64,000 nucleotides of DNA from Cytophagaceae bacterium. GTDB taxonomy: Bacteria > Bacteroidota > Bacteroidia > Cytophagales > Cytophagaceae. Within the stretch, counting starts at the first letter, position 1. Each line of letters opens with the position of its first letter. A program made the position numbers and the translations under genes. Below, one piece after another: positions 15,615 to 23,455 of this stretch. The notes beneath the pieces were generated by a model, which ran no database searches, had not been told where the DNA came from, and worked only from the letters and a program-made list of their open reading frames with translations. The stretch spans positions 28,726 through 92,725 of the forward strand of contig JAQZBV010000026.1 of the NCBI GenBank assembly GCA_029237685.1. Reading direction: 5' to 3'.

Positions 15615-17156
15615 ATGGCATTCCATAAACACTCTTTTCTTTTTACAGGCCTGTTGACCTTGTGCTTTTTTATCCTGAGTCTTTGGGGAATCCTCAACCA
15701 TGAAATCTGGCTGGACGAAGCGCATAGTTTTACGCTGAGCAGAGACAGCGCTTCTTTTTGGGATTTGATAGTCAACACCAGACAGGAAGGTCACCCGATG
15801 ATCTGGTACATTTTGCTCTGGCTGATCACTAAAGTATCGCATGATGTGTTGTGCATGCAATTGCTGCATATCTTTATCACTACCCTGTCCATTTTTTTAA
15901 TGGCACGTTATGCACCCTTCAGCAAAATCAAGCAACTGTTGTTTGCCTTTAGCTATTTTTTCTTTTACGAGTACAACATCATCAGTAGAAATTATGCGTT
16001 GGGTATACTGTTCATCACCTGTTATGCGTTGCTCCTCTGCCGTGAGCGAAAAAACTATCCTTTGATTGCCTTGACTTTATTCCTGCTCGCCAATTCCCAT
16101 TTCATTGCACTTATTTTGTCTATTCCATTGGCAGTGGTCTGTCTGCTGGAGATGCAACGAGAGGAAGCTGTCACAAAAAAAACGTGGGGCTTAGTCCTTA
16201 CAGTAATGGCTACAGGTATACTCCTGGGGATTTTGCAAATACTTCCTGTAGAAGATACGATCTTCGCGCATGTAGCAAAACCTGCCTTCTTTAGTATGGA
16301 TCGGCTGAGAGCATTTACTGTTCCCTTTAAAGCTTTTTATCACTTCCCGGATTTGCGAGAACCCTATCCATTGAACACCAATATTTTCACCGCCAATAAA
16401 CTCATAGGAACTGTTCTGGCACTGATTTTCCCTTTCATATTAATCAAGGCATTCGGAAATAAGCCGCTGTCTTTACTGATTGTGCTGCTTACCTCTATTG
16501 GTATTTGTTCGTTCTTTTATACAGAGCTGATGTATAACTATACCGTAAGGCATTGGGGCTATATCTTTCTTGCTTATTATGTGGCCGTATGGTTATCCTA
16601 TGGATTGGATCAACGTAACTATACGCCATACCTCCACCGATTTATCCCTCCTTTTTTAACCAGGGAAAATAAATGGATCAGTCAGGGATTATTCTACAGC
16701 ACATTGATTTTACAGGTCGTCGCGGCGGGTTATGCTTATACTATGGATCTTCAAAAAAACTTTTGCAATGCAAAAGAAGCGGCCCAGTATATTCAACAGC
16801 ATCACTACGAAAATGAATTGATCATCCTCAGTAGCTTCAATGCCGGTGCAGCGGTATCGGCTTATTTGGACAAACCCTTGTATTATCCTGAATATAAAGG
16901 CTGGGGAAGCTATGGAAAATGGACGGTCATGACCTGGCAAGTCAGTAAGGAAGAATTAATTGAACAGATTCATTCACTTAACAACCACAAACAAGCCTAT
17001 CTTTTGATGGATAGCGAAATTTTAACCATTGACAAACTAAGGGATGAAATTGTATTCAGTGACGAGTATTGTTCCATACAATACATCACCCGTTTTGACG
17101 ATGGTATAATCAACCATGAAAAATTTAAATTCTATAAAATCACTTACCTGAAATAA
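15615..17156 (+). CDS. GT39/ArnT-like membrane glycosyltransferase
   Basis: I prefer the ATG at 15615 (MAFHKHSFLFTGLLTLCFF); the track ORF starts 21 codons earlier. About 513 residues with ~10 membrane helices. The first periplasmic loop has NHEIWLDEAHSFTLSRD, the DE motif of GT-C enzymes of the PMT/ArnT (DUF2723-like) group, followed by EGHPMIWYILLWL. The C-terminal ~130 residues form a soluble domain (IILSSFNAGAAVSAYLDKPLYYP). Such enzymes move sugars from polyprenyl-phosphate carriers to proteins or glycolipids. Donor and acceptor cannot be told from sequence. Confidence 0.75.
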   Translation: MAFHKHSFLFTGLLTLCFFILSLWGILNHEIWLDEAHSFTLSRDSASFWDLIVNTRQEGHPMIWYILLWLITKVSHDVLCMQLLHIFITTLSIFLMARYAPFSKIKQLLFAFSYFFFYEYNIISRNYALGILFITCYALLLCRERKNYPLIALTLFLLANSHFIALILSIPLAVVCLLEMQREEAVTKKTWGLVLTVMATGILLGILQILPVEDTIFAHVAKPAFFSMDRLRAFTVPFKAFYHFPDLREPYPLNTNIFTANKLIGTVLALIFPFILIKAFGNKPLSLLIVLLTSIGICSFFYTELMYNYTVRHWGYIFLAYYVAVWLSYGLDQRNYTPYLHRFIPPFLTRENKWISQGLFYSTLILQVVAAGYAYTMDLQKNFCNAKEAAQYIQQHHYENELIILSSFNAGAAVSAYLDKPLYYPEYKGWGSYGKWTVMTWQVSKEELIEQIHSLNNHKQAYLLMDSEILTIDKLRDEIVFSDEYCSIQYITRFDDGIINHEKFKFYKITYLK

Positions 17157-17161
17157 AATTT

Positions 17162-17199
17162 TCGACCGATGGCCTATCACCTGACAGGCCATCGGTCGA
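17162..17199 (+). terminator. Long hairpin after the glycosyltransferase gene
   Basis: Perfect 14-bp stem TCGACCGATGGCCT / AGGCCATCGGTCGA with a 10-nt loop, 6 bp after the stop codon; a T-run (GTTTTTG) follows 10 bp later. Probable terminator. Its GGCCT...AGGCC core resembles the hairpin at 42764-42787. Confidence 0.6.
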
Positions 17200-17217
17200 T
17201 GTGAACCTCGTTTTTGG

Positions 17218-17303
17218 GTGTCAGGTTTTCAAACCTGACACTGTTGGACAATAGCAGGCAGTCAACGTTAACTCCATCCGTGTCAGGTCTGAAGACCTGA
17301 CAC
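17218..17303. repeat. REP-like palindrome doublet, copy 1
   Basis: Two palindromes, GTGTCAGGTTT-TC-AAACCTGACAC at 17218-17241 and GTGTCAGGTCT-GA-AGACCTGACAC at 17280-17303, separated by 38 bp. An equivalent pair occurs at 33396-33472 with a related linker (both linkers begin TGTT and contain TCC at the end). This arrangement resembles bacterial interspersed mosaic elements. It lies in the spacer between two convergent genes. Confidence 0.8.
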
Positions 17304-17321
17304 ACCAAGTCTAATAAAATT

Positions 17322-17846
17322 TTAAAGACTTTTCAAGTGTGCCAAAAGCGGTTCGTAGTCCCAACTGTTGCTGTATTTTTCTCCATTGATAAAAAAGGAA
17401 GGAGTACCGTTTACCCCGCTGCGCATACCGCTTTCAAAGTCGTCTTCTACTTTTGTGATCACCGGTTCGCTGAGCATGTCGTTTTTAAATTGTTCGACAT
17501 TCAAACCCAATTCTTCTGCATAAGAGATCAAATGATGTTCAAGCAGTCTGTTTTGATGTTCAAAAATAACATCGTGCATTTCCCAAAATTTACCCTGTAG
17601 CCCTGCCGCTTCTGCTGCTACAGCTGCATTCATCGCATCCGGGTGTATATTGGTCAAAGGAAAATTGCGGAATACAAATTTCAATTTGTCTCCCATAGCC
17701 TCTTGTATTTTTTGAATGATCGGATAAGCCCTCCCGCAATGGGGGCACTGGTAATCGCCATATTCAACCAATTCTATAGCCGCAGAAAGATTCCCTTGTA
17801 CCTGATCTTTGTCCGTCACTTTTTTTGTCAATAAAGAGCCGCTCAT
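17322..17846 (-). CDS. DsbA-like cytoplasmic thioredoxin-fold protein
   Basis: 174 residues of the Thioredoxin_4 (DsbA/NhaA-C) family: VEYGDYQCPHCGRAYP carries the CPHC redox site, FRNFPLTNIHPDAMNAAVAAEAA the inserted helical domain, and SGVNGTPSFFINGEKY the cis-Pro loop (GTPSFF). No signal peptide, so it acts in the cytoplasm. Starts 1 bp after the peroxiredoxin stop, so the pair is co-translated and it could act as reductant or partner for that peroxidase. Confidence 0.9.
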   Translation of the reverse strand: MSGSLLTKKVTDKDQVQGNLSAAIELVEYGDYQCPHCGRAYPIIQKIQEAMGDKLKFVFRNFPLTNIHPDAMNAAVAAEAAGLQGKFWEMHDVIFEHQNRLLEHHLISYAEELGLNVEQFKNDMLSEPVITKVEDDFESGMRSGVNGTPSFFINGEKYSNSWDYEPLLAHLKSL

Positions 17847-17847
17847 A

Positions 17848-18318
17848 TTAATTTTGTTTCACGTTATCCAATTCTTCCAGGGCATTCAAAATGCCATCTG
17901 CTCCGGGATTCATACCCACCGGTGATAAGTAGGCCCAACGGATGATACCTTCTTCGTCGATGACATACAAAGCACGCTTGGTCTCTCCTTCTTTATCGTC
18001 GTAGACATCGTACAAGCGAGCTACCTCACCCTTGGGTTCGAAATCTGCCAATAAAGGGAAATGAAATTTACGATCCTGACTAAAGGCGAGGTGACACCAT
18101 TTGCTGTCTACAGAAATGCCGAGCAATTCGGCATTGTGCTTTTTGAAGAAGCGCAGCGTTTCATTGTATAAGCCCATCTGATCGCCGCATACAGGACTCC
18201 AGTCTGCAGGGTAAAAAGCGAGAATCACTCTCTTCCCTCTCAATTCACTTAACTTCAATTTTTGATCCGGCGTGGAATGCAAGGCAAAATCCGGCGCAGG
18301 TGTTCCGATAGCTAGCAT
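17848..18318 (-). CDS. Peroxiredoxin (AhpC/TSA, AhpE/Bcp-like)
   Basis: 156 residues. FYPADWSPVCGDQ holds the peroxidatic Cys with Ser in place of the usual Thr of PxxxTxxC, as in AhpE/Bcp-type enzymes; the Arg of the active site is in KEGETKRALYVID. A second Cys occurs in DSKWCHLAF. Reduces peroxides in the cytoplasm using thiol donors. Followed by a DsbA-like gene at 1 bp and preceded by OsmC at 24 bp, forming a peroxide-defence block. Confidence 0.92.
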   Translation of the reverse strand: MLAIGTPAPDFALHSTPDQKLKLSELRGKRVILAFYPADWSPVCGDQMGLYNETLRFFKKHNAELLGISVDSKWCHLAFSQDRKFHFPLLADFEPKGEVARLYDVYDDKEGETKRALYVIDEEGIIRWAYLSPVGMNPGADGILNALEELDNVKQN

Positions 18319-18342
18319 ATTATGATGTTTTGATTATTATGA

Positions 18343-18741
18343 TTAAAGTAAATGATTATTGATCTGAATCGGTTGCGAAAGCAGATGATGAACGGGACAT
18401 CTTTTAGAAATATCCAACAAACTATACCGCTGTTCTGTAGTAAGCAATCCGCTAAGCTCTATGTGCTGATCCAAAATAATCCCTTCTGTTTCTTCTGCCG
18501 CTTTTTCCATCGACAAGGTAACTTTGACACTGTCTAATGGCCACTGCTTGCGATCGGCATACATCCTTAAGGTCATGCAGGTACAGGCAGCTAATGCCGA
18601 ATAGAATAACTCTTTAGGAGTAAAACCTTCTTCTGTACCACCCACTGCTACTGGTTCATCTGCTACCAGCTGAAGTGTTCCATTGCTAACGATCGTAGTA
18701 TAATGTTCTTTCCCAATGGTGGCTTCGATGACTTTAGGCAT
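18343..18741 (-). CDS. OsmC-family organic hydroperoxide reductase
   Basis: 132 residues with the OsmC/Ohr fold signature: GGTEEGFTPKELFYSALAACTCMTLRMYADRK contains the first reactive Cys region (ACTCMT), and ISKRCPVHHLLSQ the second Cys (RCPVH). These proteins are thiol-dependent peroxidases acting on organic hydroperoxides. Part of the redox run between FrnE-like and peroxiredoxin genes. Confidence 0.9.
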   Translation of the reverse strand: MPKVIEATIGKEHYTTIVSNGTLQLVADEPVAVGGTEEGFTPKELFYSALAACTCMTLRMYADRKQWPLDSVKVTLSMEKAAEETEGIILDQHIELSGLLTTEQRYSLLDISKRCPVHHLLSQPIQINNHLL

Positions 18742-18822
18742 TTGTACTCTGGATTAAATGATTGTCTATAATAACAACAATTATCGGGTCAGGCAAAATT
18801 TGCAAGTAATTATTTTATTGCC

Positions 18823-19530
18823 TTAGCAATTTCCATCCACTCCACAGCTATCGCTGTTTTCAGTGGGTGTCACCTGGCTTACAGCATCAATCTTTTCTTT
18901 TTCTTTCCAGGCATGCTCAAGCGCTTCTAAAAACGTATCCGGCATTTGCGCGCCGGATATGCCATATTGTTGATCCACCACGAAAAAAGGAACGCCCCGT
19001 ATGCCCAAACGCTGCGCAGTCGCTTCATCGCTTCTCACCTCTTCTGTAAACGCTCCTACTTGAAGTACATGTTCTACTTCCTCTTTTTCTAATCCGGTAT
19101 CGATGCCTAATTGCAATAAAGTAGGATGATCGGCGATATTGGCTCCCTCTGTGAAATAAGCTTTCAACAAACGTTCTTTGGCCTGATCTCCCAAATCTTT
19201 TGTCTTTGCAAACTGAATCAAACGATGCGCGTCGAAAGAATTAGCGACTACACACTTTTCAAAATTAAAAGTTAATCCTGCTGCAGCTGCTGTGCCGGTC
19301 AATTGCTCGTGCATTTGCTCCGACCATTGCAAGGTTTGCCCTTTAATCTCCGCCAAATATTCCAAAGGATTTTTATCGGGTTGTGTTTTCATAGCAGGAT
19401 CCAGTTCAAAGCTGTGCCAAGTCACCTCGATATGATCCTTATGTTCAAAACGACTCAGTGCTTCTTCAAACCTGCGTTTTCCTATGTAACAAAACGGACA
19501 GCGGATGTCCGACCAAATGTCTACTTTCAT
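18823..19530 (-). CDS. FrnE-like DsbA-family oxidoreductase
   Basis: 235 residues. MKVDIWSDIRCPFCYIGKRRFE carries the CPFC site at the N terminus; VTWHSFELDP, ANSFDAHRLIQFAK and LGIRGVPFFVVDQQYGISGAQ are signatures of the FrnE/2-hydroxychromene-2-carboxylate isomerase-like group of cytoplasmic disulfide isomerases. The extra C-terminal tail has another Cys pair (DSCGVDGNC). Member of the thiol-redox cluster; separated from the amine oxidase by ~90 bp containing a microsatellite. Confidence 0.9.
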   Translation of the reverse strand: MKVDIWSDIRCPFCYIGKRRFEEALSRFEHKDHIEVTWHSFELDPAMKTQPDKNPLEYLAEIKGQTLQWSEQMHEQLTGTAAAAGLTFNFEKCVVANSFDAHRLIQFAKTKDLGDQAKERLLKAYFTEGANIADHPTLLQLGIDTGLEKEEVEHVLQVGAFTEEVRSDEATAQRLGIRGVPFFVVDQQYGISGAQMPDTFLEALEHAWKEKEKIDAVSQVTPTENSDSCGVDGNC

Positions 19531-19595
19531 AACTATTCGCCATTAATGCTTTTGAAATTACTTAACCCTTTGAGGGGAAAAGAAGTTCCATGATA

Positions 19596-19637
19596 GTTTT
19601 CAGTTATCAGTTATCAGTTATCAGTTTTCAGTTATCA
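19596..19637. repeat. CAGTTNTCAGTT microsatellite, locus 1
   Basis: Tandem array of 7-bp units TTATCAG/TTTTCAG. It extends into the 3' end of the amine oxidase gene: read on the minus strand the repeat encodes the final residues (ITEN) and supplies the TGA stop. Related arrays occur at 34649-34812 and 37370-37474. Confidence 0.85.
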
Positions 19638-20928
19638 TTTCCTTCACTACCTCCAATCCGCTTCCCAGTGCTGCTTCTACCGTGCCTGTACCATGCCCCC
19701 GGTCCAGTGCTTCACCGGCAAAAAACAGTCTTTGTCCTACCGGTTTCATGAATTGCTGCATGAATTTATCGGCCTCTAAAGTAGAATACGAATAGGCCCC
19801 TAAAGCATAAGGATCATTTGTCCAATGAAAGACACGGCTGGCCAGTAATTCTTTTCTTAACTCTTCTATTTCAATTTTGAAAATATCAGACAGTGATTGT
19901 AAAGCATCGGTTGTCATGTGTTGTTCATCCCCTGTATACTGCAAGGCCGCAGGTCCCGACAGCCAACCGGTGAGTACAGGAGCAGGATTGGGTTCTTGTG
20001 TCCACCAGGTAGGAACAGTGGCATCTGAAAATAAAAAGAAAAACTTATGCAAATCTGCACCTATAGCTTGCTGTACCGATTTATCCTTCCAGAAAGCATG
20101 CTTGAATTCTAACACAAACTTCACCACATGTCCAAAACCCAAGGCATAAGCGGCTTCTACTTTTTTAGGCAAAGGAGGAAAAAAAGCGATCGCTGCTTCT
20201 GCTCCTTCAGGAGCCTGCCATACACCTAAGGGAACGGTAATCAATACTTGATCTGCCGTGTAAGTAGTCTTCACATCTGTGATGACTTCCACATGCGAAG
20301 CGCTCCAATGAATTTCCTTGACCACTTCCGATAAGAATAGTTTTACACCGTGTTCATGACACTCCTGCCATAGGGCATGCATCAACATGCTGTAGCCTCC
20401 GTTGATGTGGTATTGTTCCCAGGGCTGTTCCTGCTGCCATTCCTCTTTGAAAGCCAATGTACTGGCTCGGGCTATATCTGCCGCATCATAACCTTCAATG
20501 TATCCGCGAATGGCATCCACCATTTCTTCATAGCGTTCACCGGAAAAGTGAGTGTTGATAAATTCTTCAATGGAAATATCTTCTTTGATACCACGCAGCT
20601 TTTCTTCCAAAATTTCCTGGTGTTGAATCACATCATAGCCTTTAAAAAATTTACCTTTTCTAAAATTCCAGATCTCTCCTTCTACATGATGGTAGACAAT
20701 GCCGTATTCCTGCAAGAGTTGTAAGGTCAGGGGAAGATTACCGTGTACAAATTCGGCTCCGGCTTCTATGCGCACATCAAAGCCTTCGCCTTTCATGCTG
20801 TGGATACGACCCCCTATGCGATCTCTTGCTTCAAGTATGATCACTTTCTTCCCTTTTTTGCTCAACTCACGTGCTGCCGAAAGTCCTGAAGCACCTGCTC
20901 CGATAATGATCGCATCTACTTTTGTCAT
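19621..20928 (-). CDS. FAD-dependent amine oxidase (MAO/polyamine-oxidase family) behind a TPP riboswitch
   Basis: 435 residues. N-terminal dinucleotide fold VDAIIIGAGASGLSAARELSKKGKKVIILEARDRIGGRI, C-terminal FAD-contact region RLFFAGEALDRGHGTGTVEAALGSG; a central substrate domain contains VLITVPLGVWQ. These match flavin monoamine/polyamine oxidases, which yield an aldehyde, ammonia or amine, and H2O2. No Tat signal is seen, so it is cytoplasmic. The 5' leader holds a canonical TPP riboswitch with terminator, an unusual regulator for this family. Downstream peroxiredoxin and OsmC genes could remove the peroxide. The C-terminal four codons come from a microsatellite. Confidence 0.9.
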   Translation of the reverse strand: MTKVDAIIIGAGASGLSAARELSKKGKKVIILEARDRIGGRIHSMKGEGFDVRIEAGAEFVHGNLPLTLQLLQEYGIVYHHVEGEIWNFRKGKFFKGYDVIQHQEILEEKLRGIKEDISIEEFINTHFSGERYEEMVDAIRGYIEGYDAADIARASTLAFKEEWQQEQPWEQYHINGGYSMLMHALWQECHEHGVKLFLSEVVKEIHWSASHVEVITDVKTTYTADQVLITVPLGVWQAPEGAEAAIAFFPPLPKKVEAAYALGFGHVVKFVLEFKHAFWKDKSVQQAIGADLHKFFFLFSDATVPTWWTQEPNPAPVLTGWLSGPAALQYTGDEQHMTTDALQSLSDIFKIEIEELRKELLASRVFHWTNDPYALGAYSYSTLEADKFMQQFMKPVGQRLFFAGEALDRGHGTGTVEAALGSGLEVVKEMITEN

Positions 20929-20952
20929 GGTTTTTTTTTCTTATCACAATAT

Positions 20953-20985
20953 AAAAAAAGGATCCCGCTTTCAGTGGGATCCTTT
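20953..20985 (-). terminator. Terminator of TPP riboswitch C
   Basis: Minus strand AAGGATCCC-ACTGAAAGC-GGGATCCTT followed by TTTTT, a 9-bp stem. Lies between the aptamer and the amine oxidase ATG (25 bp downstream), consistent with transcriptional OFF control on ligand binding. Confidence 0.88.
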
Positions 20986-20988
20986 GAT

Positions 20989-21092
20989 GAATCTTTAAAT
21001 TCCCTACGTCAGTATTACCTGCTTCAGGTCCGATGGGTATTTCTCAGTCTGTTCCGATGTGATCGGAAGGTATGACACCCCTTAAAGATTCG
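20989..21092 (-). promoter_or_regulatory. TPP riboswitch (THI box), canonical copy C
   Basis: Minus strand shows all core elements in order: P1 GAATCTTTAA / TTTAAAGATTC; P2 GGGTGT pairing with ATACCC; P3 TTCCGAT-CAC-ATCGGAA; J3-2 CTGAGAAA, the pyrimidine-binding box; ACCTGAA, then CAGGTAATACTG and CGTAGGGAA forming P4/P5, the pyrophosphate-binding arm. The THI element normally controls thiamine synthesis or transport genes; here the downstream gene is a flavin amine oxidase. Two relatives with the same P1 lie at 13267-13417 and 13620-13768. Confidence 0.92.
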
Positions 21093-21214
21093 TTACATTC
21101 TACTAAAGAGGAAATAACGTGCCAATGCGATGAGGTGTCCCGAAACAGTATTTTTATAGTATCCAATGGATAAATGTGCCACAATTTGACTATAAATGTG
21201 GTTAAATTTCTATG

Positions 21215-23440
21215 CTAATTTCTTACGGCGTCTTCCAGGTCAATGCTAGTGATATCTACCAGAAATGAAAGCACCTGATGCTGGCCGGGTAAATTATATT
21301 GTGCATGCGTAGATTTATTACCAACTTTTATACTGTGTGCGTAAGAAGGTAAAGAAACAAACATATCTTCATCTGTCACATCATCGCCTATACATAAAAT
21401 AAAATCGGGCTGAATGTATTGAATGAGTTTAGCTGCTATAATTCCTTTATTGCAATCACTGGGTTTGACTTCGATGACCTTATTTCCATCGAGTACATTC
21501 AGATTAAATTGGTTACTGATCACATTACTCAGCTCTTCCAATAATTCTCTCGATCGTGTAAAAGAGAAACTGGCTTCTGCTTTACGATAATGCCAGCAAA
21601 GACCGGTCTCTTTGTTTTCAATAAATGTTCCGGGACAGCGGTTCACATATTTTTCAAATATCGGCATCACATACTCTTTCCATTTAGAATCCTGTACCCG
21701 ATCGGATATCCAGGCTTCAGAAGGTTTTTTAAGAAAGGCACCATGTTCAGCCGATAAATAGACAGGAAGTTCGGCAAACACTTGCTGCATAAAATCCTTA
21801 TCCCTTCCACTGATAATAGCAATCTGATTGTCCGATGAGGCAGCCAACTCTCGTATTAATGTAAATATAGATTCGGATGGAAAAGCTAAAGAAGGAATCA
21901 AATTAAACGCAGCCAATGTACCGTCGTAATCAAATAAGAACAAACGTTTGGTACTTTGACTATAGTCTTCATGAATGCTTCGAACAATCTTCTGATCCAC
22001 CAAACGAGTTTTCATTCTATTCTGCTTGTTTTTAATGGCATCCAATTCACTGATAAAGTCCTCTGACCATCTGAAGATATCGTATGATTTAATTCTATGC
22101 TGCATATTTTCCATCCGCACATTTTTCTCTGCGGCAGACATATTTAAGGCCTGGTATAAAGAATGCGCGATTTGGCTTTTATCTGTAGGATTAATTTGAA
22201 TAGCACCTTCCAATTCGGCTGCGGCTCCTGCCATTTCACTTAAAATTAATACTCCGTCTTTATCTTTCCGGCTTGCAATAAATTCTTTGGCCACCAGATT
22301 CATTCCGTCTCTTACAGGTGTGATAAGAGCTACATCGCACACAGAATACAAACCCAAAAGTTCTGAGAAACTCAATGACGTATACATGTAAATAATGGGA
22401 CGCCAGTTAAAACTGCCATACTTCCCATTGATACGACCTATGGTTTCTTCCAATTCGTGCTTCATGTCCTGGTATTGAAGAATGGTATCTCTTGATGGTA
22501 CAATGACCATAATAAACACCACCTTTTCTTTCCACTCCGGATAAGCTTCCAGGAAAGCTTGGTAACCTGTCAAGCGATGAATCAGACCTTTGGAATAGTC
22601 CAAGCGATCCACAGAGAAAATAATTTTCTTTTCTTTCTGTTCTGTTTTTACTTTTTCACGAAATTCAATTACTTCCGGTAGATCATACGCCTCATTGAAT
22701 TTCTTATAATCAATACTGATGGGAAAAGTATCCGTACGCACCGGCCGATCTTCCACCATGATATCTTTCAACGCGTAATCGTAACCCAGCACACGCGCTA
22801 CAGCTTTGGCAAAGTATTGCGTATAATCATTGATGTGAAAGCCTGCCAAATCTGCGCCTAAGATGCCGTTCAACAATTCTCTTTGCCATTGTCGTGGCAA
22901 TAACCGAAACAATTCAAAAGAAGGAAAAGGAATATGAAGAAAGAATCCGATAGTAGCCTTGTTGTATTTTTGTCTAAGAAGATCAGGCAGCAACAGCAAG
23001 TGATAATCATGAACCCATATCAAATCGCCTTCTTCATAGAGCGGTTCAATGGCTTTGCAGAACAATTCATTGGCTTCTTTGTAGGCGTGAAAATTCTCTT
23101 CTTCGAATTGTGTGATAAAGGGATAGTAATGAAACAAAGGCCATATTGTACTGTTACAAAATCCTCCGTAGAATTTTTCATTGAGACTTGTCTCCAAATA
23201 AACGGGAGCCAATTCAAATTCTTTATTCTTTAAAACTTCTGGTGAAGTATCTTCCGGTAAGCCATCGGCACAGCCTACCCAAGTTATCTTTTGATCCGCA
23301 GGCAGCTGTCCCGTTTGTTTCAACTGACTGGCCAAAGATAAAATAGCCGATACCAATCCTCCTGAATTTTGTACCAATACCCCTTCTTCCAGTTTGAAAG
23401 GCATTCGGTAAGCAACGATGATGAGTTTGTTAATCTTCAT
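21215..23440 (-). CDS. Fused trehalose-6-phosphate synthase/phosphatase (OtsA-OtsB)
   Basis: 741 residues. Residues ~1-475 are a GT20 synthase ([61 protein letters not shown]). From ~500 a HAD phosphatase begins with [10 protein letters not shown] (DxD nucleophile), followed by [11 protein letters not shown] and a late [12 protein letters not shown]. It joins UDP-glucose and glucose-6-phosphate, then removes the phosphate to give trehalose. Common fused architecture in Bacteroidota. It follows a GH15 gene with a 15-bp gap. Trehalose serves as osmo- and desiccation protectant. Confidence 0.95.
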   Translation of the reverse strand: MKINKLIIVAYRMPFKLEEGVLVQNSGGLVSAILSLASQLKQTGQLPADQKITWVGCADGLPEDTSPEVLKNKEFELAPVYLETSLNEKFYGGFCNSTIWPLFHYYPFITQFEEENFHAYKEANELFCKAIEPLYEEGDLIWVHDYHLLLLPDLLRQKYNKATIGFFLHIPFPSFELFRLLPRQWQRELLNGILGADLAGFHINDYTQYFAKAVARVLGYDYALKDIMVEDRPVRTDTFPISIDYKKFNEAYDLPEVIEFREKVKTEQKEKKIIFSVDRLDYSKGLIHRLTGYQAFLEAYPEWKEKVVFIMVIVPSRDTILQYQDMKHELEETIGRINGKYGSFNWRPIIYMYTSLSFSELLGLYSVCDVALITPVRDGMNLVAKEFIASRKDKDGVLILSEMAGAAAELEGAIQINPTDKSQIAHSLYQALNMSAAEKNVRMENMQHRIKSYDIFRWSEDFISELDAIKNKQNRMKTRLVDQKIVRSIHEDYSQSTKRLFLFDYDGTLAAFNLIPSLAFPSESIFTLIRELAASSDNQIAIISGRDKDFMQQVFAELPVYLSAEHGAFLKKPSEAWISDRVQDSKWKEYVMPIFEKYVNRCPGTFIENKETGLCWHYRKAEASFSFTRSRELLEELSNVISNQFNLNVLDGNKVIEVKPSDCNKGIIAAKLIQYIQPDFILCIGDDVTDEDMFVSLPSYAHSIKVGNKSTHAQYNLPGQHQVLSFLVDITSIDLEDAVRN

Positions 23441-23455
23441 AGTGTATTCGTTTTA

